Part shown: positions 52,634 to 60,852 of the stretch, piece by piece
Position numbering within the stretch: the first letter of the stretch is position 1
Layout: the number at the start of each line of letters is the position of its first letter
Source of the DNA: Streptomyces chromofuscus
Lineage (GTDB): Bacteria; Actinomycetota; Actinomycetes; Streptomycetales; Streptomycetaceae
Direction: 5' to 3'
Length of the DNA: 64,000 nt
NCBI RefSeq assembly: GCF_015160875.1
Contig: NZ_CP063374.1
Span: 4,095,501-4,159,500 of the forward strand
Translations under genes and position numbers: made by a program
Notes under the pieces: model-generated
What the model was told of the DNA's origin: nothing
The model's database searches: none
What the model saw: the letters and a program-made list of their open reading frames with translations, nothing else

Positions 52634-53614
52634 ATGCATGCGATCACGATTCCCGAACCTGGTGGGCCCGAGGCGCTGGTGTGGGACGAGGTCCCGGATC
52701 CGGTCGCCGGAGAGGGCGAGGTGCTGGTCGAGGTGGCGGCCAGTGCCGTCAACCGGGCCGACATCCTTCAGCGACAGGGCTTCTACAACCCGCCGCCCGG
52801 CGCGTCTCCCTACCCCGGCCTGGAATGCTCCGGCCGGATCGCCGAGCTCGGCCCCGGCGTCGCCGGATGGTCCGTCGGTGAGGAGGTGTGCGCGCTGCTG
52901 TCCGGCGGCGGGTACGCCGAGAAGGTCGCCGTTCCGGCCGGCCAGCTGCTCCCCGTCCCCGGCGGCCTCGACCTCCCGCAGGCCGCGGCCCTGCCCGAGG
53001 TGACCTGCACGGTCTGGTCGAACGTCTTCATGGTGGCCCAGCTGCGCCCCGGCGAGACCCTGCTCGTGCACGGCGGTTCCAGCGGCATCGGCACCATGGC
53101 GATCCAGCTCGCGAAGGCCGTCGGCGCCAAGGTCGCCGTCACCGCGGGCACCAAGGAGAAGCTGGAACGCTGCGCGGAGCTGGGCGCCGACATCCTGATC
53201 AACTACCGCGAGCAGGACTTCGTCGAGGAGATCAGGCAGGCCACGGCCGGCGCGGGCGCCGACGTCATCCTCGACAACATGGGCGCCAAGTACCTCGACC
53301 GCAACGTCCAGGCCCTCGCCGTCAACGGCCGGCTCGCGATCATCGGCATGCAGGGCGGCGCCAAGGCCGAGCTGAACATCGGTGCCCTGCTCACCAAGCG
53401 CGCCGCGATCAGCGCGACCTCGCTGCGCGCCCGCCCGCTCGGCGAGAAGGCGGCCATCGTCGCCGCCGTACGCGAACACGTCTGGCCACTGCTCGAGGCG
53501 GGCCACGTCCGTCCGGTGATCGACCGCGAGCTGCCCATGCGGGACGCGCCGGCCGCCCACCGCCTGCTGGAGGAGAGCGGCCACGTCGGAAAGGTCCTGC
53601 TGGTCACGGCGTAG
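52634..53614 (+). CDS. NAD(P)H quinone oxidoreductase, zinc-free MDR superfamily
   Basis: 326 aa, medium-chain dehydrogenase/reductase of the zeta-crystallin/TP53I3 type. AVNRADILQRQGFYNPPPGASPYPGLECSG opens the catalytic domain, and the Rossmann nucleotide site is LLVHGGSSGIGTMAIQLAKAVGAKV. The catalytic-zinc cysteines and histidines are absent. PIG3-like members reduce ortho-quinones with NADPH, and probably guard against oxidative stress. TAGCGT eight bases before the ATG suggests a leaderless transcript. The C terminus (ESGHVGKVLLVTA) is complete. Confidence 0.93.
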   Translation: MHAITIPEPGGPEALVWDEVPDPVAGEGEVLVEVAASAVNRADILQRQGFYNPPPGASPYPGLECSGRIAELGPGVAGWSVGEEVCALLSGGGYAEKVAVPAGQLLPVPGGLDLPQAAALPEVTCTVWSNVFMVAQLRPGETLLVHGGSSGIGTMAIQLAKAVGAKVAVTAGTKEKLERCAELGADILINYREQDFVEEIRQATAGAGADVILDNMGAKYLDRNVQALAVNGRLAIIGMQGGAKAELNIGALLTKRAAISATSLRARPLGEKAAIVAAVREHVWPLLEAGHVRPVIDRELPMRDAPAAHRLLEESGHVGKVLLVTA

Positions 53615-53652
53615 CGAAGGGGCCGTCGGCGCCGGGGGAGCGCGCAAGGAAC

Positions 53653-54162
53653 TCACTCCTGCGCCCGGCGCACCCGCAGCGCCACGAAGGCGATGCCGAG
53701 CCCGAGACCGATGAGCACCAGCCCGCTGCCCAGCGGCAGCACGCGCAGCACCGGTCCGGACGCGTCCGAGCCCGGCACGGCCTGCTGCGCATCCTCGTCG
53801 GCGCCCGCCCCGGGGTCCGACGCCGATGGCGACGCGGGTACCTCGGCGCCGGTCCCGCTCGGGTGCGCCGTCGCCGTCCCGGGCCACGGCTCCTCCGGCC
53901 GCCCCGGCCGCATCCGTCCCTCCCCGGCCCGGCTCCCGGCCCAGCTTGGGTCGGCGGAGGCGGAGGCGGAGGCGGAGGCGGTGCCGGACGGCTCACCACT
54001 CGCCGACGGCGCCTTGCCGTCGTACGACGGGGTGCCCGCGTCGTACGACGGGACGTCCGCGTCGTGCGGCAGCACGGCCCCGCATGCGAGGAGGGCCGTG
54101 CTCAGCGCCACCCCCAGCACAACCATCCCCGTCGGACGCTTCACGCGCCGCCTTGAAGTCAC
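53653..54162 (-). CDS. Putative lipoprotein with C-terminal membrane anchor
   Basis: 169 aa. A basic N terminus and signal sequence (GMVVLGVALSTALLAC) end in a lipobox LLAC, so Cys27 should be lipidated. A low-complexity outer region follows, rich in Ser, Ala, Pro and Asp, with a repeated PSYD(A/G) motif and an (SA)n run. The C terminus holds a hydrophobic helix (VLPLGSGLVLIGLGLGIAFVAL) and a basic end (RVRRAQE). Double anchoring by lipid and helix is unusual; alternatively the first segment is a simple signal anchor. No family is recognised. Confidence 0.72.
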   Translation of the reverse strand: MTSRRRVKRPTGMVVLGVALSTALLACGAVLPHDADVPSYDAGTPSYDGKAPSASGEPSGTASASASASADPSWAGSRAGEGRMRPGRPEEPWPGTATAHPSGTGAEVPASPSASDPGAGADEDAQQAVPGSDASGPVLRVLPLGSGLVLIGLGLGIAFVALRVRRAQE

Positions 54163-54327
54163 GTCGGTGACCCCTCCCGGAAACAGGTCGCCACAATCGA
54201 CGGAACGATCCTCACATCAGCGGACGATCGGGGCATTCCGGATGCCGCCAAGTGGTCGTAATCGGCGTATCGCGCTGCACGGGGGGCGCCTCGGTGGTGG
54301 GGTGGACGTGTGCGAGAGAATGACGGC

Positions 54328-54870
54328 ATGGAGATGCCGAGGAACGAACGGTCGTCGGATAACGCCCAGAAGATCCTGGTCGTGGGCCAGGACGGCATGG
54401 CGCTCGGCGGTGGCGGTGGGGACGACGACTCCCATGAGACTCCGTTGACCGAGCAGGTCGAGCAGCCGGCCAAGGTGATGCGGATCGGCAGCATGATCAA
54501 GCAGCTCCTGGAGGAGGTGCGCGTGGCTCCTCTCGACGAGGCCAGCCGGGTCCGGCTCAAGGAGATCCACGCGAGCTCGGTGAAGGAGCTGGAGGACGGC
54601 CTGGCGCCGGAGCTCGTCGAGGAGCTGGAGCGGCTCTCCCTGCCGTTCACCGACGAGGCGACCCCCAGCGACGCCGAACTGCGGATCGCGCAGGCCCAGT
54701 TGGTCGGCTGGCTGGAGGGACTCTTCCACGGGATCCAGACCACGCTGTTCGCCCAGCAGATGGCGGCGCGGGCCCAGTTGGAGCAGATGCGCCGCGCGCT
54801 CCCGCCGGGCATCACCGCGGAGGGCGACGACCCCCGCACGGGCGGCCGCTCGGGTGGCCCGTACCTCTAG
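54328..54870 (+). CDS. bpa: Bacterial proteasome activator Bpa (DUF2587)
   Basis: 180 aa. The four-helix core (about 45-160) begins PAKVMRIGSMIKQLLEEVRVAPLDEASRVRLKEIHASSVKELEDGL and continues RIAQAQLVGWLEGLFHGIQTTLFAQQMAARAQLEQMRRALPPG. The C terminus GGPYL fits the hydrophobic-Tyr-X-type tail that docks into and opens the 20S proteasome gate, like the GQYL end of the mycobacterial protein. It acts without ATP on unfolded or damaged proteins. ATG 54328 is chosen; an in-frame GTG at 54310 would add six residues. Proteasome genes are not in the window. Confidence 0.92.
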   Translation: MEMPRNERSSDNAQKILVVGQDGMALGGGGGDDDSHETPLTEQVEQPAKVMRIGSMIKQLLEEVRVAPLDEASRVRLKEIHASSVKELEDGLAPELVEELERLSLPFTDEATPSDAELRIAQAQLVGWLEGLFHGIQTTLFAQQMAARAQLEQMRRALPPGITAEGDDPRTGGRSGGPYL

Positions 54871-54928
54871 ACAGGGTCGGGTAACGACACAAGGGCCCCG
54901 AAACGGCACAAAAGCCCGGAAACGACAC

Positions 54929-54954
54929 AAGGGCCCGGCACACGCCGGGCCCTT
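54929..54954. terminator. Terminator between bpa and the convergent kinase gene
   Basis: AAGGGCCCGGC (54929-54939) and GCCGGGCCCTT (54944-54954) with an ACAC loop, followed by TCTTCTTGTCTT on the plus strand. Just upstream, three imperfect copies of a CACAA(R)GGCCC..GAAACG unit occur at 54887-54935. Confidence 0.75.
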
Positions 54955-55061
54955 TCTTCTTGTCTTCTCGCCGTGACGACGGCCACCTCACGCCGCGCCT
55001 TCGGCGTCGTCCGGCCGCGACGTCGCTTCCTTCTTCCCGCGGCTACCGCGCGGGCCACGGT

Positions 55062-56720
55062 TCAGGAGGGCGGGTAGCCCGTCGACACCTCGAGCAGGAT
55101 CTCCGGCATGTCCCTCGGGTTCACGTCCGTCCCCGCGGACGGGAACTGGTTCATGACCGTGTCCTTGCCGTAGGTGTTCTCGTCGACCTCCTTGGTCTTC
55201 AGCTGCCAGCCGGCGGCCTGGAGGCACTCTTTGACCGAGGTGAGGTTCTTGAACTGGAAGTTCGGGATCCGGACCTTGTCGGGGTCGTTGTAGGCCTCCT
55301 CCGGTTCCGTGCACTCCTCCTTCTCGATCGTCTTCGTCGTGTCCGGTCCGCGGTAGCCCGGCACGTCGGTCGACGACGCGGACGCGGAGGTGCCAGTTCC
55401 GCTGCCCCCGCCCTTGTTGCCGCTGTCGCCGCCGTTGAGGGCGATGGCCGTGACCAGGGCGCCGACCGCGACGACGGCGACGACGACCGAGCCGACGATC
55501 ACCGGCTTGTTGCTCCTGCCCCCGCTCGCCGGCGTCTGCCCCTGGGGCGAGATGGTGTACGGCGGCGGCGTGTTGGACGTCGGCTGCGGCCCGTACGCGG
55601 CGTGCGGCGTCTGGTAGCCGCCCTGTTGCGGATAGCCGTACGCCGGGGAAGGCGTGGGCGTGCCGTACGGGTTCGGCGTCGGGTGCGGCTGGTACGGCGT
55701 CTGCACGTTGCTCTGGGGCGGCGGCGCCGCCTGGTCGACCGGCGGGAACACCGCGGAGCCGACGCCCGCGCCGCTCTGCGTCGGTGCGCCCGGCACGATG
55801 CTCGGCGCTGCCGCCTGGAAGGAGGCCGCCACGCGCAGGCACTCGTCGCGCATGGACTCGGCCGTCGGGAAACGCTCGTTGGGGTTCTTCTTCAGCGCGC
55901 GGGCGATCAGCGCGTCGACGGCCGGCGGCAGCGAGCGGTTGATCGAGGACGCGGCCGGCGGTTCCTCCTGCACGTGCGCGTATGCGATCGCCAGCGGCGA
56001 GTCCGCGTCGAACGGCAGCCGTCCGGTGACCAGTTGGAACAGCATGATGCCGACCGAGTACAGGTCGGAGCGCGCGTCCACGCCCCGGCCGAGCGCCTGT
56101 TCCGGCGAGAGGTACTGCGGGGTGCCGACGACCATGCCGGTCTGCGTCATCGACGTGACCCCGGACTGCATGGCGCGGGCGATGCCGAAGTCCATGACCT
56201 TGACCACACCGCGCTTGGTCACCATCACGTTGCCCGGCTTGATGTCCCGGTGCACCAGCCCCATCTCGTGGCTGACTTCCAGCGCGGCGAGCACATCGGC
56301 GGTGACCTTCAGCGCCTTGTCGGCGGGCATCGCGCCGTACTGCCCTACGGACTCGTCGAGCACCGAGCCGAGCGGGCGGCCCTCGACGTACTCCATGACG
56401 ATGTACGGCGTCGGCATGCCGTCGCCCGCGGCGGAGCCGCTGTCGGACAGCGTGTCCTCGCCGGTGTCGAAGACCGAGACGATGTTGGTGTGCGTGAGTT
56501 TCGCCACGGCCTGCGCCTCGCGGCGGAAACGCTCGCGGAAGGCCTGTTCGCGGCCCAGCTCGGTGTGCAGGGTCTTGATCGCGACCTGGCGGTCGAGCAC
56601 CGCGTCGTACGCGAGGTGCACCGAGGCCATGCCGCCCTGGCCGAGCAAGTCGCGCAGTTGGTACCGGCCGCCGGCCAGGGACCGCCCCGTGTACCGGCCT
56701 TGTGCGCCGTCCTGGCTCAT
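55062..56720 (-). CDS. Ser/Thr protein kinase with one PASTA-like domain
   Basis: 552 aa. The kinase domain spans about 20-300: GQGGMASV, Lys49, an insertion rich in Ser/Gly near 90-102, HRDIKPGNV (Asp159), DFG 177-179, and SMTQTGMVVGTPQYLSPEQ with the activation threonines. A Pro/Gln/Tyr-rich linker (about 305-400) leads to a transmembrane helix (406-428). A single extracellular PASTA-like domain ends the protein, VRIPNFQFKNLTSVKECLQAAGW to LLEVSTG. It is divergent from a second kinase gene, sharing a 336-base promoter region. The target pathway is unknown; the outer domain suggests cell-wall sensing. Confidence 0.94.
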   Translation of the reverse strand: MSQDGAQGRYTGRSLAGGRYQLRDLLGQGGMASVHLAYDAVLDRQVAIKTLHTELGREQAFRERFRREAQAVAKLTHTNIVSVFDTGEDTLSDSGSAAGDGMPTPYIVMEYVEGRPLGSVLDESVGQYGAMPADKALKVTADVLAALEVSHEMGLVHRDIKPGNVMVTKRGVVKVMDFGIARAMQSGVTSMTQTGMVVGTPQYLSPEQALGRGVDARSDLYSVGIMLFQLVTGRLPFDADSPLAIAYAHVQEEPPAASSINRSLPPAVDALIARALKKNPNERFPTAESMRDECLRVAASFQAAAPSIVPGAPTQSGAGVGSAVFPPVDQAAPPPQSNVQTPYQPHPTPNPYGTPTPSPAYGYPQQGGYQTPHAAYGPQPTSNTPPPYTISPQGQTPASGGRSNKPVIVGSVVVAVVAVGALVTAIALNGGDSGNKGGGSGTGTSASASSTDVPGYRGPDTTKTIEKEECTEPEEAYNDPDKVRIPNFQFKNLTSVKECLQAAGWQLKTKEVDENTYGKDTVMNQFPSAGTDVNPRDMPEILLEVSTGYPPS

Positions 56721-57056
56721 GTTCCCGTATCCCCCGTCGGCCTTCAGGCGCGTTGATCCAGAGTGCTATTCCCGGCCAAGTCTGCCCCAGGGCACCGACA
56801 CGTCAAGCGCGGTGCCCGTTCCGTGACCGTACGCGAAAGAAGCGTCGCGGAAGCGTTACAGCGGGCGTACGGCCGGTACACGGGATTTGCACGACGCGAC
56901 GGCACGAGGGTTTGATGACCGGTTCGACGGCCCGTCCGTCCCGGACCGGTCCCGGTATCCATTGCGGACCGGCGGCTTGCGTGAAGGCTGTAGCGTGGCC
57001 GACGGAGACCGTAACAACACCGCGCGCACCGCGGGCAGAAACGACGGCGAGGACCG
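56721..57056. promoter_or_regulatory. Divergent promoter region of two kinase genes
   Basis: The 336 bases between the two divergent starts have no credible gene. TAGCGT at 56991-56996 resembles a -10 for the rightward kinase. No strong operator is visible. Confidence 0.4.
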
Positions 57057-58631
57057 ATGGCACAGCAGCAGCGCGCTCAGGGCCCGTCCGACCCCGAGGC
57101 GACTGGCGGCGGAATGTCAGATGCGCCGGAAATGTGGGGTAACGGAGGGCTAGTCGGGGACGGCCGGTACCGGCTGACCCACAGACTCGGCCGGGGCGGC
57201 ATGGCCGAGGTGTTCGCGGCCGAGGACGTACGACTCGGGCGCACCGTGGCGGTGAAGCTGCTGCGCTCCGACCTCGCCGAGGACCCGGTGTCCAAGGCCC
57301 GCTTCACGCGCGAGGCCCAGTCGGTGGCCGGCCTCAACCACCACGCGATCGTCGCCGTGTACGACTCCGGCGAGGACCTCGTGGGCGGCCAGTCGGTGCC
57401 GTACATCGTGATGGAGCTGGTCGAGGGCCGCACCATCCGTGACCTGCTGCACAACGCGGAGGCGCCCGGCCCGGAGCAGGCCCTGATCATCGTCTCCGGC
57501 GTCCTGGAGGCGCTCGCCTACTCGCACCAGCACGGCATCGTGCACCGCGACATCAAGCCCGCGAACGTCATCATCACCCACAACGGCGCCGTCAAGGTGA
57601 TGGACTTCGGCATCGCCCGCGCCCTGCACGGCGCGTCCACGACGATGACGCAGACCGGCATGGTCATGGGCACCCCGCAGTACCTCTCCCCGGAGCAGGC
57701 GCTCGGCAAGGCCGTCGACCACCGCTCCGACCTGTACGCCACGGGCTGCCTGCTGTACGAACTCCTCGCGCTGCGTCCGCCGTTCGTCGGCGAGACCCCA
57801 CTGTCGGTGGTCTACCAGCACGTCCAGGACATCCCCACCCCGCCGTCCGAGATCCACGAGGGCTCCCCGCCGGAGCTCGACGGGCTCGTGATGCGCTCGC
57901 TCGCCAAGGAGCCCGACGACCGCTTCCAGACCGCCGAGGAGATGCGCGGGCTGGTCCAGTACGGCCTGCAGATGCTGTACGACCAGGGCGGCCACACCGG
58001 CACCTGGAACACCGGTCCCGTCGCCGCGCACGACGCCGGGAAGACCCCGGCGATGGGCATGGCGGGCACGGGCGTGCCGGCGACCTCGGCCGAGGGCACC
58101 ACGCAGATCCCGCAGCCGATCATCCCCGGCTACGACGGCCGTGACGACGGCGGTTTCGAGGGGCACGGCAACAGGGGCAGCGGCCGCGGCAAGCTGTGGA
58201 TCCTCGCCGTCCTCGCGGTGATCGCCATCGCGGCCGGTGTCGCGCTGGCGCTGAACGACGGCGGCGACGGCAAGGGCGGCACCGGCACGACGCCGACGCC
58301 GACCAGCTCGCAGAGCACCGGGAACGAGACGGCCAGCGAGTCGCCGAGCGACCAGCCGACCGACGAGTCCACGGACACGTCCACCGAGGACAGCGGGAAC
58401 TCGGACTCCGACTGGGGTGACTACACGCCGTCGTACACCCCTTCGTCCACGCCGTCGTACACCCCCACCGACAAGCCGACGGACACCGAGCCGACGGACA
58501 CCGAGCCGACGGACACCCAGCCCACGGCGACCGAGCCGACGGACCCGGAGCCCTCGGACCCCGAGCCGACGGACCCGGAGCCGACGGGCGGCACGGTCGG
58601 CGGCGTCACCGAGGGCACCACGGGCGGCTGA
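57057..58631 (+). CDS. Ser/Thr protein kinase with Thr/Pro-rich extracellular tail
   Basis: 524 aa. The kinase domain spans about 36-300: GRGGMAEV, Lys67, HRDIKPANV (Asp165), DFG 183-185, TMTQTGMVMGTPQYLSPEQ. A linker follows, then a transmembrane helix (380-399). The outer tail is low complexity: Ser/Thr/Glu, then repeated PSYTPS and (P)TDxEPTD units, ending in a Gly/Thr stretch. No PASTA domain, so ligand sensing differs from the neighbouring kinase, although the two kinase domains are clearly similar. The tail could span or bind the cell wall. An internal ATG (57114) is an alternative start. Confidence 0.93.
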   Translation: MAQQQRAQGPSDPEATGGGMSDAPEMWGNGGLVGDGRYRLTHRLGRGGMAEVFAAEDVRLGRTVAVKLLRSDLAEDPVSKARFTREAQSVAGLNHHAIVAVYDSGEDLVGGQSVPYIVMELVEGRTIRDLLHNAEAPGPEQALIIVSGVLEALAYSHQHGIVHRDIKPANVIITHNGAVKVMDFGIARALHGASTTMTQTGMVMGTPQYLSPEQALGKAVDHRSDLYATGCLLYELLALRPPFVGETPLSVVYQHVQDIPTPPSEIHEGSPPELDGLVMRSLAKEPDDRFQTAEEMRGLVQYGLQMLYDQGGHTGTWNTGPVAAHDAGKTPAMGMAGTGVPATSAEGTTQIPQPIIPGYDGRDDGGFEGHGNRGSGRGKLWILAVLAVIAIAAGVALALNDGGDGKGGTGTTPTPTSSQSTGNETASESPSDQPTDESTDTSTEDSGNSDSDWGDYTPSYTPSSTPSYTPTDKPTDTEPTDTEPTDTQPTATEPTDPEPSDPEPTDPEPTGGTVGGVTEGTTGG

Positions 58632-58662
58632 TCCGAGGCCCCGTTCCGCCGACAGAGCCCCC

Positions 58663-58703
58663 CACGCGCGCGTGCGGCCCCGACCGGGCTCCACGCGCGC
58701 GTG
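58663..58703. repeat. Two copies of a 12-bp palindrome between convergent genes
   Basis: CACGCGCGCGTG at 58663-58674 and 58692-58703, 29 bases apart, within the 94 bases between the kinase stop and the APH-like gene stop. Possible paired terminator or binding site. Confidence 0.5.
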
Positions 58704-58725
58704 CCGTTGCCGGCGGGCCGCCGGC

Positions 58726-59769
58726 TCAGTCCACGAACGACCCGCACACCGCGTCGTACTCCCGCGTCCACCACACGGCCAGCGCGGAGGCGGCCGGGAA
58801 CTGGGGGTCGGCGCGGGTGTCGCCGCGTTCGTAGTGCCAGCGCAGCATCCAGAAGTCGTTCAGCCGCTCCCACCACACGCGGTGCACGGCCGCCGCGAGC
58901 TCCGACGGCGTGGCACCGGCGGCGCGCCGGTACGCGCGCGCGTACGCCCGCACCTTCGGCAGGTCGAGGGTCCCCACGGGCCGTACGAAGAAGATCGCGG
59001 CGGCGCGTACGGCCTCCTCCGCGCGGGGCTGCACCCCGAGCCGGTCCCAGTCGACGATCGCGGCCGGCGCGTCCCCCTGGTAGAGCAGGTTGAACGGGTG
59101 GAAGTCGCCGTGCACCCAGCCGACCGAGGCGCCGCGCGGAGGACGCCGGTCGGCGTGCCGCTCCAGCAGGTCGCGCCGCTCCAGCAGGCGGTGGCGGGCC
59201 AGTTCGTCGAAGGAGTCGGCGGGGCGGTGCCGGCGCACGCGCGCGAGGAGGTCGTCGATCAGGTCGAACGTGTCGGCGGGGTCGGCGCTCTCCACGGGGT
59301 GCGGGCTCGTGGCCGGGGGTGTGCGCCCCTTGGGCGGCATCACGCGCTCGAGGATGGCGTGCACCGCTCCCAGCAGTGCCCCCAGGCGTCCGCACTGGCC
59401 GGTGCTGAGCTGCCCGCCGTGCCGGTGCCGCCCGTCGACCCAGGGGTGCAGGGCGTACGCGTGCCCGCCCACCACCGCGACCGTGCGCCCGTCCCGCCCG
59501 GTCAGCGGCGGGGCCACCGGGACGCCGAGGTCGGCCAGGCGCTGGGTGGCCCGGTGCCGGCGCTCGATGGCGGCGGGGTCGGCGGTGTCGGGGTCGAAGT
59601 GGTGCTTGAGGAAGTAGCGACCGCGGGTCGTGCGGAGCCGGTAGCCCCGGTTGAGCAGGCCCTGGTCGACCGGGTCGCAGGTGAGGGCGGAACCGGCGGC
59701 GTACTGGCGCAGAAGGGCGCTCAGCGGGGGCGCATGGGGTGCGGGGGGTGGTACACAAGGGCGCGGCAC
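58726..59769 (-). CDS. Aminoglycoside phosphotransferase-fold kinase (APH family)
   Basis: 347 aa. The N lobe has LLNRGYRLRTTRGRYFLKHH, where the Lys is the likely ATP-binding residue. The catalytic loop VGWVHGDFHPFNLLY gives HGDxxxxN with the base Asp, and AAIVDWDRLG is the metal-binding IDxD equivalent. The C-terminal part is helical with WWERLNDFWMLRWHYERGD. Members phosphorylate small molecules such as homoserine, choline, macrolides or sugars, and the sequence does not reveal which. No resistance context is evident. The start ATG is not preceded by a clear ribosome binding site, so a few residues could be wrong. Confidence 0.85.
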   Translation of the reverse strand: MPRPCVPPPAPHAPPLSALLRQYAAGSALTCDPVDQGLLNRGYRLRTTRGRYFLKHHFDPDTADPAAIERRHRATQRLADLGVPVAPPLTGRDGRTVAVVGGHAYALHPWVDGRHRHGGQLSTGQCGRLGALLGAVHAILERVMPPKGRTPPATSPHPVESADPADTFDLIDDLLARVRRHRPADSFDELARHRLLERRDLLERHADRRPPRGASVGWVHGDFHPFNLLYQGDAPAAIVDWDRLGVQPRAEEAVRAAAIFFVRPVGTLDLPKVRAYARAYRRAAGATPSELAAAVHRVWWERLNDFWMLRWHYERGDTRADPQFPAASALAVWWTREYDAVCGSFVD

Positions 59770-59869
59770 GCGCCAGATGCTAGGGCACGAATCCGGGCCC
59801 GTGAGCTGGGCGTTGTCACAGGAAGTCGCCGATGGTCGCTTTCGGTCACAAGAGTGGCCACAAGTGCGT

Positions 59870-60550
59870 TCACTGCTTCTCGGCCTGCATGCGCGCCACG
59901 AATGCGGCAGCCTGGGAACGCCGTTGCATGCCGAGCTTGGACAGCAGGCCGGACACGTAATTCTTGATCGTCTTTTCCGCGAGATGCAGGCGCCCGCCGA
60001 TCTGCCGATTGGTGAGCCCCTCGCCGATCAGGTCGAGGATCCGGCGCTCCTGCTCGGTCAGCCGCGCGAGCCGCTCGTCGCCCTTGGCGCCGCCGTCGCC
60101 GCCGCGCAGCCGCTCCACCACCCGGGCCGTCGCCGCGGGGTCGAGCACGGACTTCCCGTCCGCGACGTCCCGGACTGCCGACAGCAGCTCGCTGCCCCGG
60201 ATGGCCTTGAGGGCGTATCCGGAGGCGCCCGCCACGATCGCGTCGAACAGTGCCTCGTCGTCGGAGAACGAGGTCAGCATCAGGCACCGGACCGTGTCGT
60301 CCCGGGAGCGGATCTCGCGGCACACCTCGATGCCGCTGCCGTCCGGTAGGCGTACGTCGAGCACCGCGACGTCCGGCCGGGTGGCCGGGATCCGCACCAG
60401 CGCCTCGGCCGCCGTGCCGGCCTCGCCGACCACCTCGACGTCGTCCTCGACCGACAGCAGCTCGCGCACGCCACGCCGGACCACCTCGTGGTCGTCGAGC
60501 AGGAATACCCTGATTTTTCCGTCTTCGCCCACGTCGTCAGTCTCACACAC
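59870..60550 (-). CDS. LuxR/NarL-family response regulator (DevR-like)
   Basis: 226 aa. The receiver domain (about 12-130) has FLLDDHE (acidic pair), phospho-acceptor Asp in PDVAVLDVRLPDGSG, LTSFSDDEALFDAI and the Lys in YALKAIRGSEL. The C-terminal LuxR HTH is LTEQERRILDLIGEGLTNRQIGGRLHLAEKTIKNYVSGLLSKLGM. It resembles DevR/DosR-type regulators. No sensor kinase gene is beside it, so it is an orphan. GTG 60550 has GGGAAG upstream; GTG 60532 is an alternative. It is divergent from the second bkd operon, so regulation of that operon is possible. Confidence 0.92.
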   Translation of the reverse strand: MCETDDVGEDGKIRVFLLDDHEVVRRGVRELLSVEDDVEVVGEAGTAAEALVRIPATRPDVAVLDVRLPDGSGIEVCREIRSRDDTVRCLMLTSFSDDEALFDAIVAGASGYALKAIRGSELLSAVRDVADGKSVLDPAATARVVERLRGGDGGAKGDERLARLTEQERRILDLIGEGLTNRQIGGRLHLAEKTIKNYVSGLLSKLGMQRRSQAAAFVARMQAEKQ

Positions 60551-60646
60551 CGGCTCTTCCCGTGACCTGGGTGCGCGGGATAACGTGCCGGTGTTCCGGC
60601 CCCCTGCAAGGCTGTGACCAGGGCCCCTTCCCGGCTTTTCGATTTA

Positions 60647-60660
60647 CTTGGATTTCCAAG
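60647..60660. promoter_or_regulatory. Palindrome in the promoter region of the second bkd operon
   Basis: CTTGGA-TT-TCCAAG, perfect 6-bp arms, in the locally AT-rich part of the 302-base gap between the response regulator and bkdA genes. Candidate operator. Confidence 0.4.
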
Positions 60661-60852
60661 CAAAAACGCAGGTCAGGAGGGGTTTCACAGAAATGTGGAG
60701 CACTGGGTAATGTCACCTTTGCAGGGCGCTCGCCGGGGCACCTGTCACGCCTGTTCCGGCCGAGCGGCACCCACCCCGTGCACGGGACGGAACAGGTGAG
60801 CCGCACTGGCTTTCCCGGCAATCCCGGGGGCCGGACCGACGGAGGAGCACAC

